Shown here: piece by piece, positions 25,901 through 32,999 of the stretch | Position numbering within the stretch: position 1 is the stretch's first letter | Layout: the number at the start of each line of letters is the position of its first letter | Assembly: GCA_965228065.1 (NCBI GenBank) | Contig: OZ245788.1 | Span: 5,270,001 to 5,334,000, forward strand | Length of the DNA stretch: 64,000 nt | Direction of reading: 5' to 3' | From: Sphingobium_A sp965228065 | GTDB taxonomy: Bacteria > Pseudomonadota > Alphaproteobacteria > Sphingomonadales > Sphingomonadaceae | Translations under genes and position numbers: made by a program | Notes under the pieces: model-generated | Databases searched by the model: none | Told to the model about the DNA's origin: nothing | The model's input: only the letters and a program-made list of their open reading frames with translations

Positions 25901-26582
25901 CGGCGCCGATCAGATCCGCCAGTTCCTCAAATACGAGGTCGACTTCTATCTGCAGGGCCGTCGGTCGGAAGCGTCGGAGGAACGGCCGCTCGCCCGCGCA
26001 TACAAGCAGGGCTATATCCACTATAACAAGGGCTCGATCGTCATGTACCTGCTTCAGGATCGCCTGGGCGAGGATCGCGTGAACACCGTACTGCGCGGGC
26101 TGATCGACCGCTATCGCTTCAAGCCCGCACCCTATGCGCGGTCGAGCGATCTCGTGGACGGCCTGTTGACGCTGGCCCGCACCCCGGCGGAGCGCGAACT
26201 GATCCTCGATCAATTCTATCGCATCACGCTCTACGATCTGAAAGCGAAGCAGGCGACCGTCCGTCGCCTGCCGAACGGCCAGTTCGAAACGACGCTGACC
26301 GTCGGTGCCGGAAAGGCCTATGCCGATGGCAAGGGCAACGAACGTCAGGCGAAGTTCAACGAACAGGTCGATATCGGCGTGTTCACCGCCCGGCCTGGCG
26401 ACCTCGGTTTCGGCCGTGAGAATGTCGTGTCGATGCAGCGCCTGCCGATCCGTTCGGGCGAACAGCAGATCCGGATCGTCACGAAGCGCAAGCCGGTCTA
26501 CGCGGCGATCGATCCCTATCTCAACTTCATCGACCGAGACTCGAACGACAATGTCGTGCAGGTGTCGGACGCGAACCGGTAG
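22968..26582 (+). CDS. ABC permease fused to M1 aminopeptidase domain (module 1)
   Basis: 1204 residues. Residues ~1-280 and ~310-600 are two blocks of about six membrane helices each (ABC-2 permease type, beginning FELRYQLRNPVFWVST). Residues ~620-1204 are an M1 metallopeptidase with the zinc motif HELAH at 939-943 and the third ligand Glu at 963. The spacing is HExxH-X19-E, one residue longer than the classical X18, and the GAMEN-like segment reads GTVGYSE. The C-terminal domain should face the periplasm after the last helix (inference). The architecture is annotated in many proteobacteria, but its substrate is unknown to me. It is paired with the upstream ATPase and the TetR operator, and a paralogue lies at 39107-42727. 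Confidence 0.93.
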   Translation: MFGIIARFELRYQLRNPVFWVSTILFFLLTFGATTVESIRLGSGGNIHTNAPTAIAQIQLTMSLFFMFVTTAFVGNVVVRDDETGFGGIIRSTKIGKLPYMFGRFSGAFLGAAVAFLAVPLAIWIGTFMPWIDPEHLGPNRLQDYLFGYFVLALPNLLITSAIFFAVACWTRSVTYSYLTVILFMFAYFALTAMLKKWPDLSLAAYFEPFGTVAYGLGIRYLTPIQANTQAPELTGLLFNHRLLWLAISAAIVVVAVWRFRFADRGASKGGARRQAARERKLAAVTPVIAERLPANTPARAAWHQLCTRALFEMKLIFKSPAFWVLALVGAISLLSTLNLAGRFYDVPMWPRTFAIIDVVRGNSSLITLLMAIYFSGEVVWRERERRINEIVDATPLPNWVFLVSKLAGVTGALLVLCVAVALLESILFQFARGLFDIEFGQWLAWFAVPGALYVLQISVLAIVVQAISPNKFVGWAIMLLYLVAGMVFAGMGLDHPLMNYAEVSQPLSDMNGANYGGATAWWLRIYWTVFAVILVVIGHLMWRRGTAVTLGGQWRTLPARLRGAPLAFLSTALLVTIGMGSFLYYNMNVLNRFLSEGDKEEARAAKYEKDYSRYLGLPEPKLTDIKLDVDLQPSRGFVSFDGSYRFVNATAAPIETLHVRMGVPTVRLDAISVPGAKLVRDDTDNLHRIYRFDRPLQPGASGTLTFRTVMEKRGLAALPSNRRMYELDAQPAPNGAYLTNLIFAPALGMSRGSFLQGSNLRRKHGLPAEQSIPKLEDGTALGRNFIGVERVNTDITVSTDADQTLVVTGARVSESIANGRRTARFVSPIPTLNFITIQSARYARKSIDANGVKASVYYFPKHPMNIDRMLSVIKDSLDYYRKNYGPYQYSYARIIERPDYGGGANSAPGTVGYSEKAGFTMDFRDPKRLDFLAYVTAHELAHQYWFHQVMSADMEGAEVLTETLSQYSALMIMKHRYGADQIRQFLKYEVDFYLQGRRSEASEERPLARAYKQGYIHYNKGSIVMYLLQDRLGEDRVNTVLRGLIDRYRFKPAPYARSSDLVDGLLTLARTPAERELILDQFYRITLYDLKAKQATVRRLPNGQFETTLTVGAGKAYADGKGNERQAKFNEQVDIGVFTARPGDLGFGRENVVSMQRLPIRSGEQQIRIVTKRKPVYAAIDPYLNFIDRDSNDNVVQVSDANR

Positions 26583-26590
26583 GGAATGAT

Positions 26591-26626
26591 GGTGACGGTG
26601 CGTCGCGATCTGCGCGCACCGTCACC
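26591..26626. terminator. Bidirectional hairpin between convergent genes
   Basis: GGTGACGGTGCG (26591-26602) and CGCACCGTCACC (26615-26626) form a perfect 12-bp stem in the 62-bp gap between the convergent M1-fusion gene and the M19-like gene. No T-tract. Confidence 0.75.
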
Positions 26627-26644
26627 AGCATCGGCGGCGCCGCT

Positions 26645-27853
26645 TCAGGCGCCCCAGATATCGCCCAGATAGCGGACGAAGTTCGCGCCCAGAATCTTTT
26701 CGATGCGCCGGCTGTTATGGCCGCGCGCCGCCAGGGCATCGGCCAGTGCCTGGAACTGGCCCGGTCCGGTCAGGCCGCGGGCATAGGGAAGAACGTCGGG
26801 ATATTCGCCAGGTGCCGCGACCCCGGCCTTGGCGCGTTCCGAAACCATTTTCGCCCAGGGTGCAGCCTGAATCGCGCGATCGGGATTGAGTGCCGCCACG
26901 CCATAGTCGGTGCCGATGCCGACATGATCCTCGCCGCAGACTTTGAGTGCATGTTCGATATGGGCGACGACGTCGTCGATATCGGCCTCCCGCCCCTTCT
27001 GGCGCGCCAGATACATCACCCAATAGATGCCGACATAGCCGCCGCGCTCGGCAACCAGCCGCAACTCCTCGTCGGTCTTGCTGCGCGGCGAATCTGCCAC
27101 TTCCTTGCAGCCGGTATGGGTGATCGCGATCGGCTGCTTGGAAAAGCGTGCCGCATCCAGACAGATGCGCTGGCCGCTGTGCGACAGGTCGACGACGACG
27201 CGGCGCGTGTTGAGCCGTTCGACAACCTCCCGGCCGAACGGCGTGAGCCCCGGATTGCCCGGCGCCATCGATCCGCCGCCCACCCGGTTGAGGCTGTTAT
27301 AGGTCAACTGGACGATGCGGAGGCCGAGATCGGCGAAGACATCGACGCGATCGGCCTTGTCACCGAGCATGGTCGTGTTCTGGACGCCGTAGATCAGGCC
27401 GATCCTGTTCTTTGCCTTGGCGTCGCGAATATCCTGCGTCGTCCAGGTCTTCGAGAGCGTGGCGGGATTGTTGCGGACGAAATTGTCGTAGCGTCCGATC
27501 GCCGTGGTGCAGCTTTCGAACGTCTCGGCGTCCAGAGTGATGTTGACTGCGGTGAGGCCCGATTGCAGCCCCGCTCGGATCGCGCCGGGGCTGATCATCG
27601 TCCGGGGATCCCGGTCCAGCTCGGGCGGGCGCGGGCCATAGCTGTCGTCGAGATCGCCCAGGCTGTTGACGATCGTCATCCGCCTGATGTCCACGCGTCC
27701 GCGCGCCCTCGCCGGTTGACGCTGGGCCAGCGCCGCACCGCTGCCAACGATCCCGCTCCCCGTCAGGGCGGCAAGCATCGTTCCGGCGGCGGTCCCCATG
27801 AAGGTCCTGCGTTCAATTCCGGTTTCCGACTGAAACGCCTGTTCCTGATCCAT
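26645..27853 (-). CDS. Tat-exported M19 (renal dipeptidase-like) protein B, atypical metal site
   Basis: 402 residues from the ATG at 27853, with GGGGGAG/AGAGGG upstream; it opens with a Tat signal (ERRTFMGTAAGTMLAAL). An upstream in-frame start reaching 27919 would bury the signal and is rejected. Late ligands are kept: DLSHSGQRICLDA, AITHTGCKEV and HVGIGTDYG. The usual DGHNDLP motif reads NSLGDLD, so His is Leu while the Asp is kept. The bridging Glu is Gln (YGVQNTTM). It is convergent to the ABC/M1 module. Function beyond 'M19-like exported protein' is uncertain. Confidence 0.85.
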   Translation of the reverse strand: MDQEQAFQSETGIERRTFMGTAAGTMLAALTGSGIVGSGAALAQRQPARARGRVDIRRMTIVNSLGDLDDSYGPRPPELDRDPRTMISPGAIRAGLQSGLTAVNITLDAETFESCTTAIGRYDNFVRNNPATLSKTWTTQDIRDAKAKNRIGLIYGVQNTTMLGDKADRVDVFADLGLRIVQLTYNSLNRVGGGSMAPGNPGLTPFGREVVERLNTRRVVVDLSHSGQRICLDAARFSKQPIAITHTGCKEVADSPRSKTDEELRLVAERGGYVGIYWVMYLARQKGREADIDDVVAHIEHALKVCGEDHVGIGTDYGVAALNPDRAIQAAPWAKMVSERAKAGVAAPGEYPDVLPYARGLTGPGQFQALADALAARGHNSRRIEKILGANFVRYLGDIWGA

Positions 27854-28089
27854 CCCTCTACTCCCCCTGACTGCGCGGTGCCCGGATGAGCCCGTCTTCA
27901 TGGGTACGAACATAGGCATGAATCCGCCGTCCCCGGAAGTCGGGTTTTGGCGAATGGGTAAGCAAGCCCGGGAAACGCGAGAGCAAAGCGGATCACCGCT
28001 AACTCATGGCGGGCGAAAACCGTTGATCACATCGGATACAGGCTTAACCTGTTGTGGGATTTGTCGATGGAGGATGGAATCTGGCGGTT

Positions 28090-28698
28090 GTGAGGAAGGT
28101 ACTTCTGGGGATGATCGGCCTTGGAGGACTTGCCTGCGCCGCGCCGTCGCGCGCGGAGGACGGGTGCGGCACCTATCCTCCGGCGGTGCGTGAAAAAGCA
28201 CTGTTCTCCGGATGGTCTGATTGCGATTTGCGCGATCTGGGGCATCCCCCTTTGTGGCGCGATTTGTCAGCTGAGGCGGGACAAGTGATGCGCTTCGTCT
28301 TCACCGAAGGGCATGGCGCCTTTTTTCGCGTCATCACGATCACTGCGCGCCCGAACGGTGATGCGGACCTGCGCGTGAGCGGCGCCGATCGCGCCAGACA
28401 GGGAGGCAGAACGCCGTCACGCCACCGCAATGTCCATCTATCGGTGGAAACCATGGCCCGGATCAGCGCACTGGCTGCGCAGGCGGGCGTGTGGGATTTC
28501 GAGGTTGGCTCCTGGGACGGCGAAGAGATTTACCTGCACTGTCAGCTCCTTGAAATGGAACGGGCGAGCGCCACAAGCTATCGCTATTCTTCGGTCAACA
28601 TCGGCTGCAATCACCCCGCAAAGCTGATGCCCCTGGTCGACGAGGTCGCCCGGGTGGCGGGGCTGAGCCGGGTCGGCGGTGGCAAGCTCTATCGATGA
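28090..28698 (+). CDS. Exported protein of unknown function
   Basis: About 202 residues if it starts at the GTG at 28090, which gives a clean signal peptide (RKVLLGMIGLGGLACAAPSRA, first 20 residues hydrophobic with an AxA site). GGAGG lies 16 nt upstream of that GTG, rather far; the frame is open to a GTG at 28054, so the exact start is unsure. The mature part has four cysteines (two near the N-terminus, GCGTYP and DCDLRD; two later, HCQL and GCNH) that could form disulfides. I recognise no domain. It stands alone between an M19-like gene and a convergent permease. Confidence 0.6.
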   Translation: MRKVLLGMIGLGGLACAAPSRAEDGCGTYPPAVREKALFSGWSDCDLRDLGHPPLWRDLSAEAGQVMRFVFTEGHGAFFRVITITARPNGDADLRVSGADRARQGGRTPSRHRNVHLSVETMARISALAAQAGVWDFEVGSWDGEEIYLHCQLLEMERASATSYRYSSVNIGCNHPAKLMPLVDEVARVAGLSRVGGGKLYR

Positions 28699-28755
28699 CA
28701 GGAAACGCGAAGCATTTGTGGACGGCGCGCACGCCAGCCCTCCGGCTCGCCTGTC

Positions 28756-30162
28756 CTATCTCGTCTTCACCAGGCTTTTGCGCATTCCATAACCAAAATA
28801 GACGATGAGGCCGAAACCGTTCCAGATGAGGAAGTAGAGCTGGGTCTTGGTGGGCAGGCTCCAGAAGAGATAAGCGCAGCCGAGGATGGCGACGAGCCCG
28901 ACGACAAGCGCGCCGGGCGTGCGGAACGGGCGCGGCGCGTCAGGCGCACGACGGCGCAGCACGAGCATGCACAAGGCAACAGCGGCAAAGGCGATCAGCG
29001 TGCCGGCATTGGCGAGCGCTGCGATCTCGTCGATCGGCAGAACGCCGGCGATGATCGAGACCAGGGCCGCAGTGATCATGGTGATGCGCACCGGCGTACC
29101 GCGCGACGAGATCTTCGCAAGCGCGGGCGGCAGGAAGCCGTCTCGCGCCATCACCAGGAAGATGCGGCTCTGGCCGTAGAGGAAGGCGAGGATCACGGTG
29201 GGCAGCGCGATCACGGCGGCCGCCGCGATGATCGTGGCGATGCCGGGTTGCTGCAGGTCGCGCAGGATCAGCGCCAACGGCTCGGGACTGTCGGCGAAAT
29301 GGGTGAAGGGCAGCGCGCCGACCGCGGCTGCAGCCACCACCATGTAGATGACCGTGCAGATCAGCATCGATCCGACGATGCCGATCGGTAGATTGCGTTC
29401 GGGGTTCCTGGTCTCCTCCGCCGCGGTCGAGATCGCGTCGAAGCCATAGAATGCGAAGAAGATGATCGCGGCGGCCGCCATCACGCCACGCTCGACGCCA
29501 TCGGGCGCCATCGACTTGCCGAAGCCGAACGGCATGAAGGGTTCCAGATTGGTCGCATCGAAATGCGGCAGCGCCACCGCGACGAACAGCGCGAGCGTGG
29601 CGATCTTGACCAGCACCAGCACCGCATTGAGCGTGGCGCTTTCCTTGGTGCCGATCGACAGCAATCCGGCGACGACCGCGATGATGAAGATGGCGGGCAG
29701 ATTGACGATGCCGCCCAGTTCAGGCCCCTTGGCGAGTTCGAGCGGATAGCCGAGCCAGCCATGGAGCAATGGCGTGGCATAGCCCGACCAGCCCACCGCG
29801 ACGGTGGAGACCACCAGCGAATATTCGAGGATCAGGCTCCAGCCGATCACCCAAGCGAAGACCTCGCCCAGCACGGCATAGCTGTAGGTATAGGCGCTGC
29901 CCGATGCCGGCATCATCGTCGACATCTCGGCATAGGCGAGTGCGGCACAGGCGCAGATCAGCCCGGCAACCGCGAATGAGATGAGCACGGCGGGTCCGGC
30001 CCGGTCCGCGCCGACGCCGATCAGGGTGAGGATGCCGGTGCCGACGATCGCGCCGACACCCAGCGCCACCAGATGCGGCCATGACAAAGTGCGCGCCATG
30101 CGCTGTTCCGCCGGCTGTTCATCGCCGACAAGAATCGTCTTTCTTCTTAACAGCTTACTCAT
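28756..30162 (-). CDS. APC-superfamily amino-acid permease
   Basis: 468 residues with about 12 membrane helices. The first helix carries the APC substrate motif VGAIVGTGILTLIG, followed by GLICACAALAYAEMSTMMP and SGSAYTYSY, typical of the CAT/YfnA-like amino acid transporter branch. AAAGGGG precedes the ATG at 30162. The substrate is presumably an amino acid; cationic or neutral cannot be decided. Its position among exported peptidase-like genes suggests uptake of released amino acids (inference). Confidence 0.92.
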   Translation of the reverse strand: MSKLLRRKTILVGDEQPAEQRMARTLSWPHLVALGVGAIVGTGILTLIGVGADRAGPAVLISFAVAGLICACAALAYAEMSTMMPASGSAYTYSYAVLGEVFAWVIGWSLILEYSLVVSTVAVGWSGYATPLLHGWLGYPLELAKGPELGGIVNLPAIFIIAVVAGLLSIGTKESATLNAVLVLVKIATLALFVAVALPHFDATNLEPFMPFGFGKSMAPDGVERGVMAAAAIIFFAFYGFDAISTAAEETRNPERNLPIGIVGSMLICTVIYMVVAAAAVGALPFTHFADSPEPLALILRDLQQPGIATIIAAAAVIALPTVILAFLYGQSRIFLVMARDGFLPPALAKISSRGTPVRITMITAALVSIIAGVLPIDEIAALANAGTLIAFAAVALCMLVLRRRAPDAPRPFRTPGALVVGLVAILGCAYLFWSLPTKTQLYFLIWNGFGLIVYFGYGMRKSLVKTR

Positions 30163-30329
30163 CCGATGCCCCTTTCATCCGATCCGGCCGAACGCGTCAG
30201 CCCGGAACGAGCGCGCGCAGCATCTTGCAGGTCGACAAAGGCCAATCCCAAGGCTTCGGCGACGGCCAGGTTGGTTACCTGACCGCCCGACAGACCCTCC
30301 CCGCCCCCTCCCGTAAAGCCGGAGGGGAG

Positions 30330-30794
30330 TCAGCTTCCTGCCGCTGCCTGTGCAATCGTTCGATCGTCTTCCTGCGTACCACCGCTGACGCCGACACCCG
30401 CAACGATCTGTCCGGCACGGACAACGGGCAGCCCGCCGGTGATCAGGCTGAGGCCCCGCACCGACAGCAGCGAAGTCTTGCCGGCATCGATCGCGCTTTC
30501 CAGCGCCTCCGTCGGTGCGCCGATCGCGGCGGCGGTCACCGCCTTGGCCTCTGCCACTTCCAGCGACAGGAAGGATGCGCCGTCCATCCGCATCGACGAG
30601 ATGACGCGGCCTTCCCGATTGACGATGACGATCGCGACAGGACGGCCCCGCGCCTTGGCGGCCTTCAGCGCCTCGCCACCCATCTTCAGCGCTTCATCGA
30701 GTCCGAGTTGTGCTGGTGCCGGCGCCTGCGCCACCGCTACGGATGCCGTCAAACCCAGCAATGCGGCGACCGGCAAACCATATTTCGTCTTCAT
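30330..30794 (-). CDS. GlcG/HbpS-family exported protein
   Basis: 154 residues from the ATG at 30794, with AGGA 8 nt upstream; it has a signal peptide (KTKYGLPVAALLGLTASVAV, cleavage at AQA). The mature part has the GlcG/HbpS pattern: a helix LDEALKMGGEALKAAKARG, strands VAIVIVNREGRVISSMRMDG, and GGLPVVRAGQIVAGVGVSGG. Members bind haem or small acids, and many sit next to PQQ dehydrogenases, as here: the dehydrogenase gene ends 10 nt upstream. Probably cotranscribed with it; the molecular role is unknown. Confidence 0.85.
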   Translation of the reverse strand: MKTKYGLPVAALLGLTASVAVAQAPAPAQLGLDEALKMGGEALKAAKARGRPVAIVIVNREGRVISSMRMDGASFLSLEVAEAKAVTAAAIGAPTEALESAIDAGKTSLLSVRGLSLITGGLPVVRAGQIVAGVGVSGGTQEDDRTIAQAAAGS

Positions 30795-30804
30795 TGTCGG
30801 ATCC

Positions 30805-32919
30805 TCAGTGCAGGCTTTTGGATTCGGGCTTCGCCTTGGCGATCGGCCCCGCGATATAGGCGTGGATATCCTTGGCATCCTGTTCGCTCAGCACGTCGCC
30901 GAACGAAGCCATGCCCGCCTGGGCAAACGCACCTTCCCGCACGATCTGCATGAAGGCGTCGTGGGTTTCCGGCGTCATCTTCCACAGATTGGGATAGCCG
31001 CCCGGAAGCTCCGGGCCGGTGTGGCAGCGGGCGCAATTGCGTGCGTAGAGCTGCTCGCCACGTGCGATCTGCGCGGGCGTGCCGCGATATTTCGCGGGCG
31101 CCGGGACAAGCGGCGTCTTCGCGAGCAGCGGCGGCAGTGTCGGCTGCGATGCACCGCCCAGCTTGAAGACCAGCAGACGCGACCCGTTCTCGCGCTCCGC
31201 TGCTGCCCAGCCCGGCAGATAGCCGCCGTTCATTGCGCCACCGAACCCTGCGGCGACCGCCAGATACTGGGTACCGTCGATCTCGTAGGTCATCGGCGCA
31301 GCCATGATCCCGGTACCGATATTGATCCGGTGGAGGACGCGGCCGTCGCGCCCGTCATAGATGGTCAGATACCCATCGGCGGAGCCCTGGATGACCAGTC
31401 CATTGGCAGTGGTCATCACCCCGCCACTCCAGAAGGGCATGATCTTTGAGCTCCAGACCAGCTTCTGCTTCACCGGATCCCAGGCCTTCAGCACCTGTTC
31501 GAATTTCGGTTTGGGCTGTCCTTTCGGCACCGGCGGGATTTCGAGCCCGAACATCTCGAACAAGGCTGGCAAGGAGGTCTGGACGCCCTGCACGATCGAA
31601 TAGTCCTGATAGGGCTGCGGCGCCGTCTTGAAGGTCATCGGTGCTTCGAGGACGGGGATATAGACCAGGCCCGTGCCCGCATTATACGCCATTGGCGGCC
31701 AGTTGTGCCCGCCCGCCTCGGACGGCCAGACCAGCTTTTCCCCGCCCTTGTAATCGGACTGAGCGGTAAAGACCGGCCGGCCGGTCTTCAGGTCGACACG
31801 GTCCGCCCAGGTGACGATCGTGTATTTTTCCGCCGACAGCAGCTCACCGGTCACCCGGTCGAGCACGTAGAAGAACCCGTTCTTGGGCGCCTGCATGACG
31901 ACTTTGCGGATGCGATCGCCGATCTTGATATCGGCCAGGATCATGTTCTGGGTGGCGGTATAATCCCAGCTGTCCTGCGGTGTGGTCTGGTAATGCCATT
32001 TCTTGCGGCCGCTATCGGCATCGAGCGCGACGATCGACGACAGGTACAGATTGTCCCCGCCCGCCGGGCTGCGCGACCATGCCGGATGCGGGCTGCCATT
32101 GCCGGTGCCGAGATAGACGATGTTGGTATCGGGATCGTAGACGATCGAATCCCAGGCGGTGCCGCCGCCACCCAGATCCCAGCGCGACTTGGGATCCCAG
32201 GTCTTGCGCGCCTCGGTCACTTCGGGATGCTCGTCGGGGCCGGCGGCGGGATCGCCGGGCACGATGAAGAAGCGCCAGGCGAGCTTGCCGGTCTTGCGAT
32301 CGAAGGCGGTGGCATAGCCGCGCACGCCCATTTCCGCGCCGCCATTGCCGATCACGACAGTCTTGCCCGCGACGCGCGGCGCACCCGTGATCGCATAGCT
32401 GCGGCTGCGGTCGGTGATCGTATCGACCTTCCACATCTGCTTGCCGGTCTTCGCATCCACCGCCGCGAGATAACCGTCAAGCGTGGCGACATAGACCACG
32501 CCATCGGCAACGGCGACGCCGCGATTGACCGCGTCGCAGCACGTCCGCCGAGCAAACTGGCCATCGACCTCGGGATCATATTGCCAGAGCTGTTTTCCCG
32601 TCTTCGCATCGAGTGCATAGACGACGCTCCACGGCCCGGTGGTGTACATCACGCCGTCGACGACGATGGGCGTCGCCTCTACTCCGCGATTGGTGCGGCC
32701 GCGGACGACGAAATCCTTGAATTCCCAGGCAAGACCCAGCTTGGGCGCATTGGATGCGTCAATCTGCGAGGCCAGATAATAATGGGCAGTCTCCTGCTGC
32801 CAGGATGTCCCCTGCCCGTCCGACGCGCCCATTCCGCCACAGCCGCCCAGCAGCAGCGAAACCATGCCGATCGCTGGCGCCAGACGCCCAAGATTCCGCT
32901 TCATCAGGTGCATGATCAT
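30805..32919 (-). CDS. PQQ-dependent dehydrogenase with C-terminal cytochrome c (quinohaemoprotein)
   Basis: 704 residues. GGGGAGG lies 7 nt before the ATG at 32919. The N-terminal hydrophobic segment ends in a lipobox (LLLGGC), so a periplasmic lipoprotein is likely. Residues ~30-590 form an eight-bladed PQQ propeller with repeats such as ALDAKTGKQLWQYD, the vicinal disulfide pair in RRTCCDAVNRG and the catalytic Asp in DSWDYTATQN. The residue two after that Asp is Thr, not Asp, which argues for Ca rather than lanthanide. Residues ~610-704 are cytochrome c with haem motif CARCH and a distal Met. It oxidises an alcohol or aldehyde, passing electrons to the respiratory chain. It follows a TonB receptor gene. 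Confidence 0.92.
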   Translation of the reverse strand: MIMHLMKRNLGRLAPAIGMVSLLLGGCGGMGASDGQGTSWQQETAHYYLASQIDASNAPKLGLAWEFKDFVVRGRTNRGVEATPIVVDGVMYTTGPWSVVYALDAKTGKQLWQYDPEVDGQFARRTCCDAVNRGVAVADGVVYVATLDGYLAAVDAKTGKQMWKVDTITDRSRSYAITGAPRVAGKTVVIGNGGAEMGVRGYATAFDRKTGKLAWRFFIVPGDPAAGPDEHPEVTEARKTWDPKSRWDLGGGGTAWDSIVYDPDTNIVYLGTGNGSPHPAWSRSPAGGDNLYLSSIVALDADSGRKKWHYQTTPQDSWDYTATQNMILADIKIGDRIRKVVMQAPKNGFFYVLDRVTGELLSAEKYTIVTWADRVDLKTGRPVFTAQSDYKGGEKLVWPSEAGGHNWPPMAYNAGTGLVYIPVLEAPMTFKTAPQPYQDYSIVQGVQTSLPALFEMFGLEIPPVPKGQPKPKFEQVLKAWDPVKQKLVWSSKIMPFWSGGVMTTANGLVIQGSADGYLTIYDGRDGRVLHRINIGTGIMAAPMTYEIDGTQYLAVAAGFGGAMNGGYLPGWAAAERENGSRLLVFKLGGASQPTLPPLLAKTPLVPAPAKYRGTPAQIARGEQLYARNCARCHTGPELPGGYPNLWKMTPETHDAFMQIVREGAFAQAGMASFGDVLSEQDAKDIHAYIAGPIAKAKPESKSLH

Positions 32920-32945
32920 GATTTCGCCTCCCCATGCCGTGAACG

Positions 32946-32972
32946 GGCGCGCCTGCCACAGACAGGCGCGCC
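32946..32972 (-). terminator. Hairpin between TonB receptor and PQQ dehydrogenase genes
   Basis: GGCGCGCCTG (32946-32955) pairs perfectly with CAGGCGCGCC (32963-32972) around a 7-nt loop, in the 74-bp gap. There is no T-tract, so partial termination or mRNA 3'-end protection is as likely as full termination. Confidence 0.6.
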
Positions 32973-32999
32973 GAGCGTCAAAAGCGCCGAGCGTCAGAA
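32968..32999. repeat. Tandem 16-bp duplication at end of TonB receptor gene
   Basis: GCGCCGAGCGTCAAAA is followed directly by GCGCCGAGCGTCAGAA (15 of 16 identical). The second copy contains the stop codon and last codons of the receptor gene. A small local duplication. Confidence 0.7.

Noticed and set aside
27907..27921. Fourth copy of the 15-bp motif (ACATAGGCAT) upstream of M19 protein B
   Set aside because: Only the 10-bp core matches, and CATAGGCA-like strings are common because they are the complement of frequent Ala-Tyr codons in this genome.
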